Shown: positions 19,668 to 28,411 of the stretch, piece by piece
Layout of the letters: every line of letters starts with the position of its first letter
How positions within the stretch are numbered: position 1 is the stretch's first letter
Assembly (NCBI GenBank): GCA_018004935.1
Contig: JAGNBF010000006.1
Location: 67,150 to 131,149 of the forward strand
Direction: 5' to 3'
Origin: Chloroflexota bacterium
GTDB taxonomy: Bacteria; Chloroflexota; Anaerolineae; Promineifilales; Promineifilaceae
Length of the DNA: 64,000 nucleotides
Position numbers and translations under genes: made by a program
Notes under the pieces: model-generated
The model's input: only the letters and a program-made list of their open reading frames with translations
The model's database searches: none
Told to the model about the DNA's origin: nothing

Positions 19668-19951
19668 TAGTGTCTAAGGGTTCACTCAAGATTAAGTTGG
19701 GTGGCGCGGTCAGGAGACCGGCCACAGCAAAGGGAAGGGGAGAAATCCACCGGCGCGGTTTGGGGCGTTCGCCTCCAAACCGCGCCGAGAAAAATTCCCC
19801 GCCCCTGGGGCGGGATGAGGAGCGGGGGCCTCTGAATAGTTACCCCATTTGTAACGATATAGCCTCGCGGGAGAAACCGGGTTTTTGCTTAGGCCAACTT
19901 ATACCCTACAAGGGAAAACCCCGGTTTCTGAGGTGTATAGTTACCCCATTT
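19668..19951. repeat. Family A fragment and composite repeat
   Basis: A family A copy starts at about 19671 and is cut at about 19731, where a composite repeat (hairpin 19751-19787 with one wobble pair) takes over. Around 19870-19940 an AGAAACCGGGTTTT/AAAACCCCGGTTTCT inverted repeat lies between the two convergent genes and could act as a terminator, though it lacks a T-run. Confidence 0.65.
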
Positions 19952-22900
19952 TTAGAATAAAGAGGGTGCTAGTTGCGGCCGCGGCCGCACAAAAAGAGCC
20001 GTCAGTACCCCATAACCATTGGTGGGGGTACTCACCCCGCTATAACTGTTGGCCTTCAACAAAGCAACATTCACCGGCATCTCCAAATAGGTACGGCGAA
20101 TATGTTCATCGGCGATTTGTTGGGCCAACACCTTGATTTCTGATTGCGCCTTCAGCAACACCGCATCCATCCGTTTATCCCCTAATGCCCGTAAAACCAA
20201 ATAACAAGTCAGGTAAATCCAGGATGTTTCGGTAAACCCTTCCAGGGTATTACCTTCGGCGATGAAGGTTAAAATAGTGTCCACCCACTTCTTAGCCGTG
20301 GGTAGATTACCTTGTTGGTAAAAGATTTCGGCCAGACCGGCATAGGCTTCCATGGCTATTTGGGCATGATGACAGGCTTGACTAAAGGCGATAGCCTCGT
20401 GGTAAGCCGATTCGGCCTTACCTATTTGTCCCTGAGCCATGAACAAACGGCCATTGACACAATACAAATATCCCAAAACCTCAGTTAGTTTTAGCTTCTG
20501 GCATAATTGTTCACATCGCCGACTGGTTTCCTCGGCCAGCGAGAAATCGCCGGTCTGCCAGTGTAAACGAGTCAACCCCTCTAGCGGGTATACTTCCATG
20601 AGAGGATCACCCAAGGATTGGGATGCCTGTAAAGCGGATTCATAATAGGCCAGGGCCTGGGGAATGTTGCCAAAACGACGAGCCAGATCACCGAGGTTAT
20701 TCTCTAAGCGACCAAGGGTATGGATGTTGGCAAACTGGCGGCTATAGCTAAGGTTTTCCTGCCAGTATTCATACGCCTGCCACAATTGACCCTCATAAAA
20801 AGCCACTCCCCCAGAGCTACGGGCTACTTCATTTTTGAGCCAGCTATCATTTAAGCGGTAGGCAATGATCCGGGCTTCATCTAGATAAGCGCTGGTGGTT
20901 ACTTTGGGCCGGACTAAACGAAGCAAACATTCGGCCGCAATCCGCTCTTGCCCGACGGCCTGGGCCAAGGCCGCACCAGAAGACAATGTTTCTCGGGCCT
21001 GCCGAGATTCCCCTTGTAAAGACAAAAGGCTACCCCGGGCCTGAAGACTGCGGCTGAGGGTTGTACGATCTTGGGTTTGCTGTCCAATTACCCAGGCACG
21101 ATCCGCGGCCGCAGTAGCGGCTTCTATCGCCCCAGAGCGGAGATAAAAGATGGCTTGTTCGGCCCACAAAAGACCAGCCAGGGCCAACTGACGTTGCCAC
21201 TCCCGATAAAACTGATAACTCCTGGGGCTAGAAATGGTCGAGAGCGGGGAAATCGTCTTTTGGATCTGTTCCGCGGCCGCGCCCAGATCCAATAAGGCCG
21301 TGCTGGTTAACCCTTTCATGGTGTAATACCGCACCAGTGGCACCACACATTCGTTAATCCAGGTAAATTGACCCTCTTTTAATGCCCAATACCAGGCTTT
21401 GCGAATATTGTTTAACTCCAGCCCGACAACGGGCAAACTGATTTGTGGTTCGGCCCCCAACAAATACGGCGACTGATCCTTGAGCCAATGTAGATAATAA
21501 TGGCTGTGCGCGGCCGCAACATCATCTTGTGGTTTTACATGGGACTGAGCAAACTGCCGCACCAGTTCATGCATACTGAAACGCCCATCAGCTTGTTTTT
21601 CGATAAAAGCGTGCTGGTGCAAGCCCTGCATAAGCGCCGGAGTGACGCCAGCAATCGCCATAGCGGCTTCTTCTGTCCAGCCCCCCTGGAAAACAGACAA
21701 TTGGCCCAGCAGTTGTCGGAGCGGCATCGCCAACAAGGTATAGGACCAACCCAAAACGGCAGTCATGCTCTTGTGCCGATCCACAATGTCTCGGTATTGC
21801 GTATGGAGCCGTTCCAGGTGCTGGATCAAAGTGTTTTCGATTTCGGCCAGGGAAAACTCATTGATCCAACTGGCCGCCAGCTCCAGAGCCAGCGGCCAGC
21901 CCTGTAAAAAGCCACTGATGCGGGTAATGTGGGCCAGGGTAGTCTCATCCAGGGTAAACCTGGCTCCGGTTCGGGTGGCGCGTTCGATGAAGAGTTGCAC
22001 ACTATCCGCGGCCGCGTCGCCCTCATGCTGGGGTAAGCCTAAACCGGCAATAGGGTAAACCTGTTCATCCGGTAGGTTTAAAGGGTGACGGGATGTAACC
22101 ACAATGGTCAGGTGAGGGGCGGCATCTAACAAACGGGTAACAACCGGGGTGTTGTCTAGCAGGTGTTCAAAATTATCCAGTACCAGCAGATGGTGTTGTG
22201 CTTGAAAACTGGTCAACAGTTCGATAACGGGATCATTGGTGCCGGTGAAGATGTAACCAACCGCGGCCGCGATCACCTGCACCATCACCTTTTCATCTGC
22301 CTCCGCTATAGTGGCCAGGGGGACAAAGCTGGCCCCGTGGGTAAACTGTCTCTGTAACCTTTGGGCCAGGGCAATCGCCAGTCGCGTCTTACCCATTCCC
22401 CCGCCACCAGCCAGTGTGATCAACCGATGGGCCGGATTCAACACTATCTGACTTAAGGTTTCCAGCAATGTGGTGCGCCCAAAAAACGGCGTGCCCGGTT
22501 GCGGCAACGGGGCGGGAGCCATGCGTGGGGGTAAGGGCGGGAGCAAGGCAGTAGCGGGGGCAGTAACAGTCTTAGGGGTGGGGTACTGTGGCACGGGGCG
22601 ATTGAGCAATTGTTGATAACAGGCCCATGTTTCAGGTGAGGGTGAACTACCGAGTTCTTCGGCCAGGATTTTCTGGCACAGGGCAAAATGATGTAACGCG
22701 GCCGTGACCTTGCCTTGTTGGCCTAAGGCTCGCATCACCTGCCGGTGGGGATGTTCCTGCCAGGGGGAAAATTGGATATGCCGCCGGGCGTACTGTTCCG
22801 CCAATGGGCCATTCCCTGTCACCAACGCCTGTTCCGCCAGCAGGGTCAACCCTGACAAAACGGTATTGAGCCGCTGTTCTTGTTGCCACAAACGCCATTC

Positions 22901-23392
22901 ATCAAAATGGGAAGAATCGTCAAGGCCAAAACCGGCTAAAAAATCTCCCTGATACAAATCTACAACCTGGCGCAGGCGGTAGAGACAGTCAGGGCAGGTT
23001 TCTAACAGGGCATGGGGGTGTTCATCACATTGGCGTATGAGTTGTTCACTCAGGATGACATCTGCGTGCAGATCAGGGCCATCCCAAATCAGTTGCACCC
23101 AGTTCAGGTCGGTGAACAGAAGGGGGGCGGAGGGGCGCAGGTCTTGGATGGGGGCCAGGGATTGGCGCAAACGGGTGAGGAGCAGGTTGATATTTTTGCG
23201 GCCGCGACGTCTGTCTTGCTCTGGGAAAAACAGACCCGCCAGGGTGTCACGGGCAATCGGTTCGTTGGGGTAGGCAAGCAAGTAGGCTAACAGGCCCCGT
23301 ACTTTGTCGCTACGGAAAGTAAGCGGGCCAGAAGGGGACGCGGCCGCGAAACCACCCAATAATTTGATTTCCAGATTAAACATGACAGGCAA
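19952..23392 (-). CDS. Large BTAD/NB-ARC/TPR transcriptional regulator
   Basis: A 1146-aa regulator of the AfsR/SARP-ATPase kind. A winged-helix domain lies at about 1-100 (LGGFAAASPSGPLTFRSDKV; RRGRKNINLLLTRLRQSL), a bacterial transcriptional activation domain (BTAD) at about 120-265, an NB-ARC ATPase at about 305-620 with P-loop AGGGGMGKTRLA near 330 and Walker B LLVLDNFEHL, and TPR-like helices from about 640 to the end. A C-x2-HPH-x5-C-x2-C motif precedes the BTAD and is shared with the truncated paralogue at 28412-29731. It lies between two genes that both carry the TTTGGAATCA repeat promoter, and is the best candidate to bind it. Ligand unknown. At least eight GCGGCCGC sites occur inside. 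Confidence 0.93.
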   Translation of the reverse strand: MPVMFNLEIKLLGGFAAASPSGPLTFRSDKVRGLLAYLLAYPNEPIARDTLAGLFFPEQDRRRGRKNINLLLTRLRQSLAPIQDLRPSAPLLFTDLNWVQLIWDGPDLHADVILSEQLIRQCDEHPHALLETCPDCLYRLRQVVDLYQGDFLAGFGLDDSSHFDEWRLWQQEQRLNTVLSGLTLLAEQALVTGNGPLAEQYARRHIQFSPWQEHPHRQVMRALGQQGKVTAALHHFALCQKILAEELGSSPSPETWACYQQLLNRPVPQYPTPKTVTAPATALLPPLPPRMAPAPLPQPGTPFFGRTTLLETLSQIVLNPAHRLITLAGGGGMGKTRLAIALAQRLQRQFTHGASFVPLATIAEADEKVMVQVIAAAVGYIFTGTNDPVIELLTSFQAQHHLLVLDNFEHLLDNTPVVTRLLDAAPHLTIVVTSRHPLNLPDEQVYPIAGLGLPQHEGDAAADSVQLFIERATRTGARFTLDETTLAHITRISGFLQGWPLALELAASWINEFSLAEIENTLIQHLERLHTQYRDIVDRHKSMTAVLGWSYTLLAMPLRQLLGQLSVFQGGWTEEAAMAIAGVTPALMQGLHQHAFIEKQADGRFSMHELVRQFAQSHVKPQDDVAAAHSHYYLHWLKDQSPYLLGAEPQISLPVVGLELNNIRKAWYWALKEGQFTWINECVVPLVRYYTMKGLTSTALLDLGAAAEQIQKTISPLSTISSPRSYQFYREWQRQLALAGLLWAEQAIFYLRSGAIEAATAAADRAWVIGQQTQDRTTLSRSLQARGSLLSLQGESRQARETLSSGAALAQAVGQERIAAECLLRLVRPKVTTSAYLDEARIIAYRLNDSWLKNEVARSSGGVAFYEGQLWQAYEYWQENLSYSRQFANIHTLGRLENNLGDLARRFGNIPQALAYYESALQASQSLGDPLMEVYPLEGLTRLHWQTGDFSLAEETSRRCEQLCQKLKLTEVLGYLYCVNGRLFMAQGQIGKAESAYHEAIAFSQACHHAQIAMEAYAGLAEIFYQQGNLPTAKKWVDTILTFIAEGNTLEGFTETSWIYLTCYLVLRALGDKRMDAVLLKAQSEIKVLAQQIADEHIRRTYLEMPVNVALLKANSYSGVSTPTNGYGVLTALFVRPRPQLAPSLF

Positions 23393-23411
23393 CTCATCAA
23401 CTCCAAATAAC

Positions 23412-23521
23412 GGCTCTTTGGGAACTTAGGGGATTGACACAATATATACGGGCTGGCCTTGTGCCTGCCCAGTGTGGGGCAACCACAAGGGTTGCCCGTA
23501 CCCCACGAAATCCCGAAGACC
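23412..23521 (-). mobile_element. Family D miniature element with 8-9 bp target duplication
   Basis: A 110-bp reverse-oriented copy with ends GGCTCTTTGGG and CCCGAAGACC. It is flanked by identical CCAAATAAC at 23403-23411 and 23522-23530. It is inserted 19 bp upstream of the regulator start codon and may have changed its promoter. Confidence 0.85.
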
Positions 23522-23663
23522 CCAAATAACTACCCCTAATTGTGGCGCACTTCGCTTACGAAAACACTATAGATGTCTCGGCTAAACTATTTGCTTCAGC
23601 GGCAACCAAACCCAGGCGCAAAATCCTAACCAAATCCGAACCTTTGGGGCGCAAAAACGGCCA

Positions 23664-23699
23664 TTTGGAATCAGTTTGGAATCACCTGTTTGGTATTAT
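23664..23699 (+). promoter_or_regulatory. SARP-type promoter of the surface-protein gene
   Basis: TTTGGAATCA at 23664-23673 and 23675-23684, 9-bp gap, then TATTAT at 23694-23699 preceded by TGG (extended -10). Repeat spacing and distance to the -10 are identical to 18708-18743, although the -10 hexamer itself differs. Confidence 0.75.
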
Positions 23700-23880
23700 C
23701 GAGTCAAATAGCCGTAGTGGTTATCGTGGCCACATGGTAACTATCATTTTTATCCAGGAGTTTCACATGGACGGAACGCGCACCAAGAGGGATGAAAATA
23801 ACGCCACCATTTTCATCCCCATCCGTGTTTCTTCCTATCCGTGTTCCCGTCATCCGTGTCTATTTTCGCAGGAGAAGAAA

Positions 23881-26800
23881 ATGTTGCCCCTTGTTGCTAC
23901 AAAAAGAAGAACCGTTTTAGTGGGTTTATTAACCTTACTCATGGCCGGGTTAATAGTCGGGTTGCGGCCGCAGAGGGTGAACGCGGCCGCGCCCAGCGTC
24001 ACCTTCATCGGAGCCGACACCACCACTCACGATGCCTGGCGCACCACCTCAGTCGCCAAACCCCTGGATGTGGATGGGGACAACATCTATGGCACGGATG
24101 GGTTTTACCTTTTTGGTGGACATACCCCACCCCCTACCCGCACCGCTCCCCCCGCTTATGCCACCGTTACCCAACGTCCGGGCACATTGCTTTTTGCCGG
24201 TAATGCCAGTTACATCTACTATGACAACCCCGACCTGACCGGCTCTGGCCCGGTCGCCAACGTCATCAGCGGGGTTGTTTACAGCCAACCAGGGGCCAAT
24301 ATCCCGACTGAGTGGGTGGACATCTCCTTTACCCGTTCTGGCTATTACCGCATTGGTATCATCACCGATAATGCTGATTTTGTAAGCATCTCTCCACTCA
24401 ATTTCCGTTTTCAACAAATCACCGGGGGAACCGTAGACACAGGTTACGTAGCCGCTTCCACCGACCGGGATCGGGATATTGATCATTATCTGTTTGATAT
24501 TGAAGCCACAGCGGGTGATGTTTACCGGGTATCCGGGCAAAGCGATCCCCTTCATGCCAGCAATGGCATTGGCGGGATTTTCTTTGATGGCTTTCCCTAT
24601 CAAACCATTACCGATACCACAGCCGGTACAGCCACCAACAATGGCACGGTAGCCGGGGGCGAATATGTGGGGTACAGCACCGGTATCAACAATGGGTTTG
24701 GGAACGTCATCGGCAGTAATTCCCAACTGCACATTGATGCCGACAGCAGTGGCAACCTGAACCTGGGGCTAAAAGCGGGTGCGGCGGTTGTTTCACCTAA
24801 CGCCATGGTGGTCTACCTTGACACCGACAACGGGGGGACAGGGTTCAGCACTACCAGTGGTTTCACCGATACGGCAGATGGCTGCCGCCGGGCTATTTCC
24901 GGCTTTGATGGCACAAATCGTTCTACCCTAAACTTTGCCACCGGGTTTACGGCCAACTACGCCATTTGCCTGGATAACGGGTTTGCCGGGTTGTGGCAAC
25001 TGACCAATGGCGGTTCCCACACCTTTATTACCAGCCTCAATCGCACCAACACGGGCACGGATTATGAGATGAATTTCACTCTGGCGAATCTGGGGTTGAG
25101 TGCGGGCAGTCAGATTCGTTATGTAGCAACGTATCTCAATTCAACCAATGGGTTCCGCTCCAATGAATTTCATGGTGTGGAGACGTTTGCCGGGGGGAAT
25201 CCGGGTTATACGACGGTGAACCTGCCCTTTAACAGTTTTATTTTGTTTAAGTCGCTTGATCTAACGTTGGTGGTAGACAGGGCGGATGATACAAACGCGG
25301 CCGCGGCCCAGGTCTGTGATGATCTGCTGCCCAATGATTGCTCCTTGCGTGGGGCGATCAGCAAATCGAACGCGGCCGCGAGCCTCACCTACACCATCTC
25401 CTTCGACCCCAGCCTCGACGGTACACCCCTCACCCTCACGGTGGCGGGTGATAGTGAAAATGCCAATGCTACAGGCGACCTGGACATCACCCGCGCCGTT
25501 ACCATCAATGGCAACGGCACCTCAAAAACCATTGTCCAGGCCGGTACGACCAATCTCAATGGCATTGATCGAGTTTTTCACGTTGGCACAAATGTCAATG
25601 TCACCTTTAACGATTTAACGATCCGTTATGGGCGATACTTCGGAGCATCCGGGGGGGGCATTCTGAATGATGCCGGAACTGTGACGGTGAACCGAAGCCT
25701 TATTAGCAGTAATACCGCCGCTTATGGGGGGGGGATCATGAATGATCAGGGTACCCTTACCATAAACCAGACGACCATCACTGACAACGGGGTGTTGAAT
25801 GACGGCGGCGGGATACGCAGTAACGCGTCTAACTTGCCTGCCACCTTAAATGTTTACAACAGCACCATCAGTGGCAACAGAGGTTTTTATCGAGGGGGGG
25901 GCATTCTGGTTTACACCGCAGGGCCGAGTGCCACAGCGCATAGCACCGCCACCCTGATTAACACCACCGTCACCAACAATCGCTCGAATGTCTCTGGTGT
26001 AAGCTATGGGGGCATGTTGATGGTTTGGGATAACGATGGTGGGGCGGCCATCGCCAGAATCACGTTGCAAAACAGCCTGATAGCGGATCCATCTGTCACT
26101 GTCAATTGTGTTACCCATTTAGGCGGGCAAATTGTCTCCAACAATAACAACCTGGACAGTGGTAATACCTGCGCTCTGGCCCAACCCAACGATATTGCCA
26201 ACGGAACGGCTAATTTAGGAGTGTTGCAAGATAATGGCGGCCCGACGTTTACCCAGGCTTTGTTGAGTGGCAGTCAGGCGATTGATGCGGGCAATAATGC
26301 GGCGTGCGCGGCCGCGTCCATCAACAATGTGGATCAACGGGGGGTGGCGCGGCCGCAAAATAGTACCTGCGACATCGGCGCGTATGAATATGTGCCCCCG
26401 GTTTCCCCCGGTGTGAATGGCGGCAATGGCCCCGGTGGCGTCGGCGTCACCAACGGCACATCCCCCCTGCTCCTCTGGCTCCGGGCCGACACAGGGATAT
26501 TCAGCAACACCCCCTGCACCACCCCTGCCAGCCACAACACCGATGTTGCCTGCTGGCGCGATCAGAGTGGCTATAACCGCAGTTACACCCAAGCCCCCAT
26601 CGGCAACCGGCCCACCTACTTCACCGGCATTCGCAACGGCCAGCCCGTCATCCGCTTCAACGGCTCATCTGACCGCCTGACCAATACAGGTGCAGGGGGA
26701 GCCGTCTTGACCGCTGGTGACGATACCTTCAGCTACTTCGCCACCTGGATGTCCAATGTCGCCAACTATCAGGTCATCTATGAGCAAAACAACAATACGC

Positions 26801-27834
26801 TGGTCAATGGCAGGCGAGCCGCCCTTCTAGCGATCCCAGCCAATCAATATGGGTTCAACGGTGAAGCCAATGATTTCCACGCGGCCGCGCCTTATACCAC
26901 TGGGCAATTTGAACTCTCATCTATCGTGTTGAACGGCAACCCCAGCAACAACGTGTATGTGTCTGGGCGTGGTACTCAATATAGCGGCACCATCAACACG
27001 GCTACCCAAGATGTAGGTACCGCCGGGGGCACATCTGTGGGTTACAAAATTACCGCTAGTAGCGAGTTTTTTAACGGTGACATCCCCGAAATCATTGTCT
27101 ATGGCGATGCCCTCGCCGATGTGGATCGCATCCTGGTTGAGAATTACATGAGTGCCAAATACGCCATCAACCTGAACACCAACGATGTTTACGATGGAGA
27201 CAGCAACGGCGACTTTGATCTGGATGTGGCGGGAATTGGCCGTTTCGGGGGTGTCAATCACACCCAATCCCATGCGGGGGGCATGATTGTGGTCAACAAT
27301 AGCTTCCTCAAGGAAAACGGGGACTGGCTCCTCTTTGGGCACAGAACCGCCAGCAATGACAACACAAGCGACGAACTGCCCACCAGTGGTGACTGGGATG
27401 GTGTAGGTGATGTGCGCTGGGCACGCCATTGGTACATAGATGTGACCGACGCCAGTGCCAATAACGGCACGGTCAATATCATCTTTGATTTCAGCGATGC
27501 AGGCATGAGCGGCGGGTTCTCGCCCGCCACACCGGCTAACAATTACCGCCTGCTGAAACGTTCCGGAATCAACGATCAGTTTAGCGACATCACAGCGGCA
27601 TCCGGGGCGGTTGTGGTTGTGACGGGGGATCAGGTGCAATTCTTGGGGGTAGATGTGGCTCAGTTGGGCAGTAACTTTACCCTGGGTTCCCTTGACGGAG
27701 CTATCTCACCCACGGCTATCACCACGCAAAATGCAGATACCCAGGACGACCAAACTAGCTATCTGACGCTTGCCGCTCTGCTGTTGATCATGGTAGCCGC
27801 CACCGTTGTGGCTATCCGGCGACGCCTGATGTAA
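23881..27834 (+). CDS. Giant surface protein with beta-helix and C-terminal membrane anchor
   Basis: A 1317-aa exported protein. The signal peptide is MLPLVATKRRTVLVGLLTLL followed by a hydrophobic stretch to about residue 37. The N-terminal 450 residues are a Gly/Thr/Asn-rich region I cannot assign. CSLRGAISKSNAAA at about 490 opens a parallel beta-helix region with repeats such as YGGGIMNDQGTLTINQTTIT up to about 830. A lectin/LamG-like section follows (LLLWLRADTGIF, CWRDQSGYNRSYTQAPIGNRP) to about 1270. A final helix (LTLAALLLIMVAATVVA) with RRRLM anchors it. ATG 23881 follows AGGAG. A SARP-type promoter lies 180 bp upstream. Adhesin or sheath-like role is a guess. Confidence 0.85.
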   Translation: MLPLVATKRRTVLVGLLTLLMAGLIVGLRPQRVNAAAPSVTFIGADTTTHDAWRTTSVAKPLDVDGDNIYGTDGFYLFGGHTPPPTRTAPPAYATVTQRPGTLLFAGNASYIYYDNPDLTGSGPVANVISGVVYSQPGANIPTEWVDISFTRSGYYRIGIITDNADFVSISPLNFRFQQITGGTVDTGYVAASTDRDRDIDHYLFDIEATAGDVYRVSGQSDPLHASNGIGGIFFDGFPYQTITDTTAGTATNNGTVAGGEYVGYSTGINNGFGNVIGSNSQLHIDADSSGNLNLGLKAGAAVVSPNAMVVYLDTDNGGTGFSTTSGFTDTADGCRRAISGFDGTNRSTLNFATGFTANYAICLDNGFAGLWQLTNGGSHTFITSLNRTNTGTDYEMNFTLANLGLSAGSQIRYVATYLNSTNGFRSNEFHGVETFAGGNPGYTTVNLPFNSFILFKSLDLTLVVDRADDTNAAAAQVCDDLLPNDCSLRGAISKSNAAASLTYTISFDPSLDGTPLTLTVAGDSENANATGDLDITRAVTINGNGTSKTIVQAGTTNLNGIDRVFHVGTNVNVTFNDLTIRYGRYFGASGGGILNDAGTVTVNRSLISSNTAAYGGGIMNDQGTLTINQTTITDNGVLNDGGGIRSNASNLPATLNVYNSTISGNRGFYRGGGILVYTAGPSATAHSTATLINTTVTNNRSNVSGVSYGGMLMVWDNDGGAAIARITLQNSLIADPSVTVNCVTHLGGQIVSNNNNLDSGNTCALAQPNDIANGTANLGVLQDNGGPTFTQALLSGSQAIDAGNNAACAAASINNVDQRGVARPQNSTCDIGAYEYVPPVSPGVNGGNGPGGVGVTNGTSPLLLWLRADTGIFSNTPCTTPASHNTDVACWRDQSGYNRSYTQAPIGNRPTYFTGIRNGQPVIRFNGSSDRLTNTGAGGAVLTAGDDTFSYFATWMSNVANYQVIYEQNNNTLVNGRRAALLAIPANQYGFNGEANDFHAAAPYTTGQFELSSIVLNGNPSNNVYVSGRGTQYSGTINTATQDVGTAGGTSVGYKITASSEFFNGDIPEIIVYGDALADVDRILVENYMSAKYAINLNTNDVYDGDSNGDFDLDVAGIGRFGGVNHTQSHAGGMIVVNNSFLKENGDWLLFGHRTASNDNTSDELPTSGDWDGVGDVRWARHWYIDVTDASANNGTVNIIFDFSDAGMSGGFSPATPANNYRLLKRSGINDQFSDITAASGAVVVVTGDQVQFLGVDVAQLGSNFTLGSLDGAISPTAITTQNADTQDDQTSYLTLAALLLIMVAATVVAIRRRLM

Positions 27835-28411
27835 TCATTTTTTAGGGTAGAGACGCAAAATATTGCGTCTCTACTAAGGGCCTGTAAAAGATTAAGTTCC
27901 GTCAAGATCTGACAGGTTTCCGAAAACCTGTCAGGTCTAAACCGGGAAGTTATATTTTTACGAACCCTAAGGAATGCGGATTAAATAACCTACGGAATAA
28001 CTGTGGCCGGTCTTCAGACCGTGCCACTTTCGATGAGCAGGTTATTTAATTCCCCTTCCTCAGCCAGCAGATTGGCGCTCAGCGGAGGGCGGTGAGCGCC
28101 AAAAAACCTCTCGTGCAAGGGGTAAACCATCCTGGAAATGCCATATTTCCAGGATGGTTTTGTTTTGTATCGTGGCAACGGGCACAATCTGCGGTTTTTT
28201 CGCCCTGTCGCCATCTCGCTTTATCGCCGCGTCGGGTATATTCGTGGCCACCCCCGCCTCTGGGGGCGGGGTTAGGGATGGGGGAAACCCTATTACCTGA
28301 CTATTTTTTAAACAACAACCAACCACCGGGGGTTTTGTGTTAGGCCAAAAAGAGCCTTTCGAGGCTGTTGACCAGCCGTATAAACCTTGGGAAGGCTGAA
28401 TGGTTACTGTT
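27835..28411. repeat. Repeat block with a structured-RNA candidate
   Basis: TAGAGACGCAA/TTGCGTCTCTA hairpin at 27848-27873; reverse family B element at about 27876-27969; reverse family A element at about 27967-28050; structured-RNA candidate at 28052-28165; and composite-repeat remnants at about 28195-28290 (TTTATCGCCGCGTCGGG, then GGGGCGGGGTTAGGG). No gene. Confidence 0.65.
28052..28165 (+). ncRNA. Candidate structured RNA ending in a strong terminator
   Basis: Nested pairing is visible: CCCCTT (28052-28057) with AAGGGG (28117-28122); TTGGCGCTCA (28072-28081) with TGAGCGCCAA (28093-28102); loop GAGG (28085-28088) can pair with CCTC (28107-28110) across an A-rich linker, as in an H-type pseudoknot. 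A perfect 16-bp hairpin (28124-28139 with 28145-28160) followed by TGTTTTG is a rho-independent terminator on the plus strand. No promoter was recognised, and it may instead be the 3' end of the surface-protein transcript. Confidence 0.4.

Larger units (their letters stand above)
23393..23880. other. Spacer: family D element, SARP-type promoter, leader
   Basis: Family D at 23412-23521, the direct-repeat promoter at 23664-23699, and a roughly 180-nt leader in which the phrase ATCCGTGT recurs three times (about 23821-23862) before AGGAG and ATG 23881. An in-frame extension of the surface-protein frame runs back to 23542, but it passes through the promoter and is rejected. Confidence 0.65.

Noticed and set aside
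24049-24732. 227-codon open frame antisense to the giant surface protein
   Set aside because: Low-information shadow of a repeat-rich gene; no ribosome binding site or domain.
27848-27873. Terminator for the surface-protein gene at TAGAGACGCAA hairpin
   Set aside because: The stem is perfect but no T-run follows on either strand; it looks like a widely scattered repeat hairpin.
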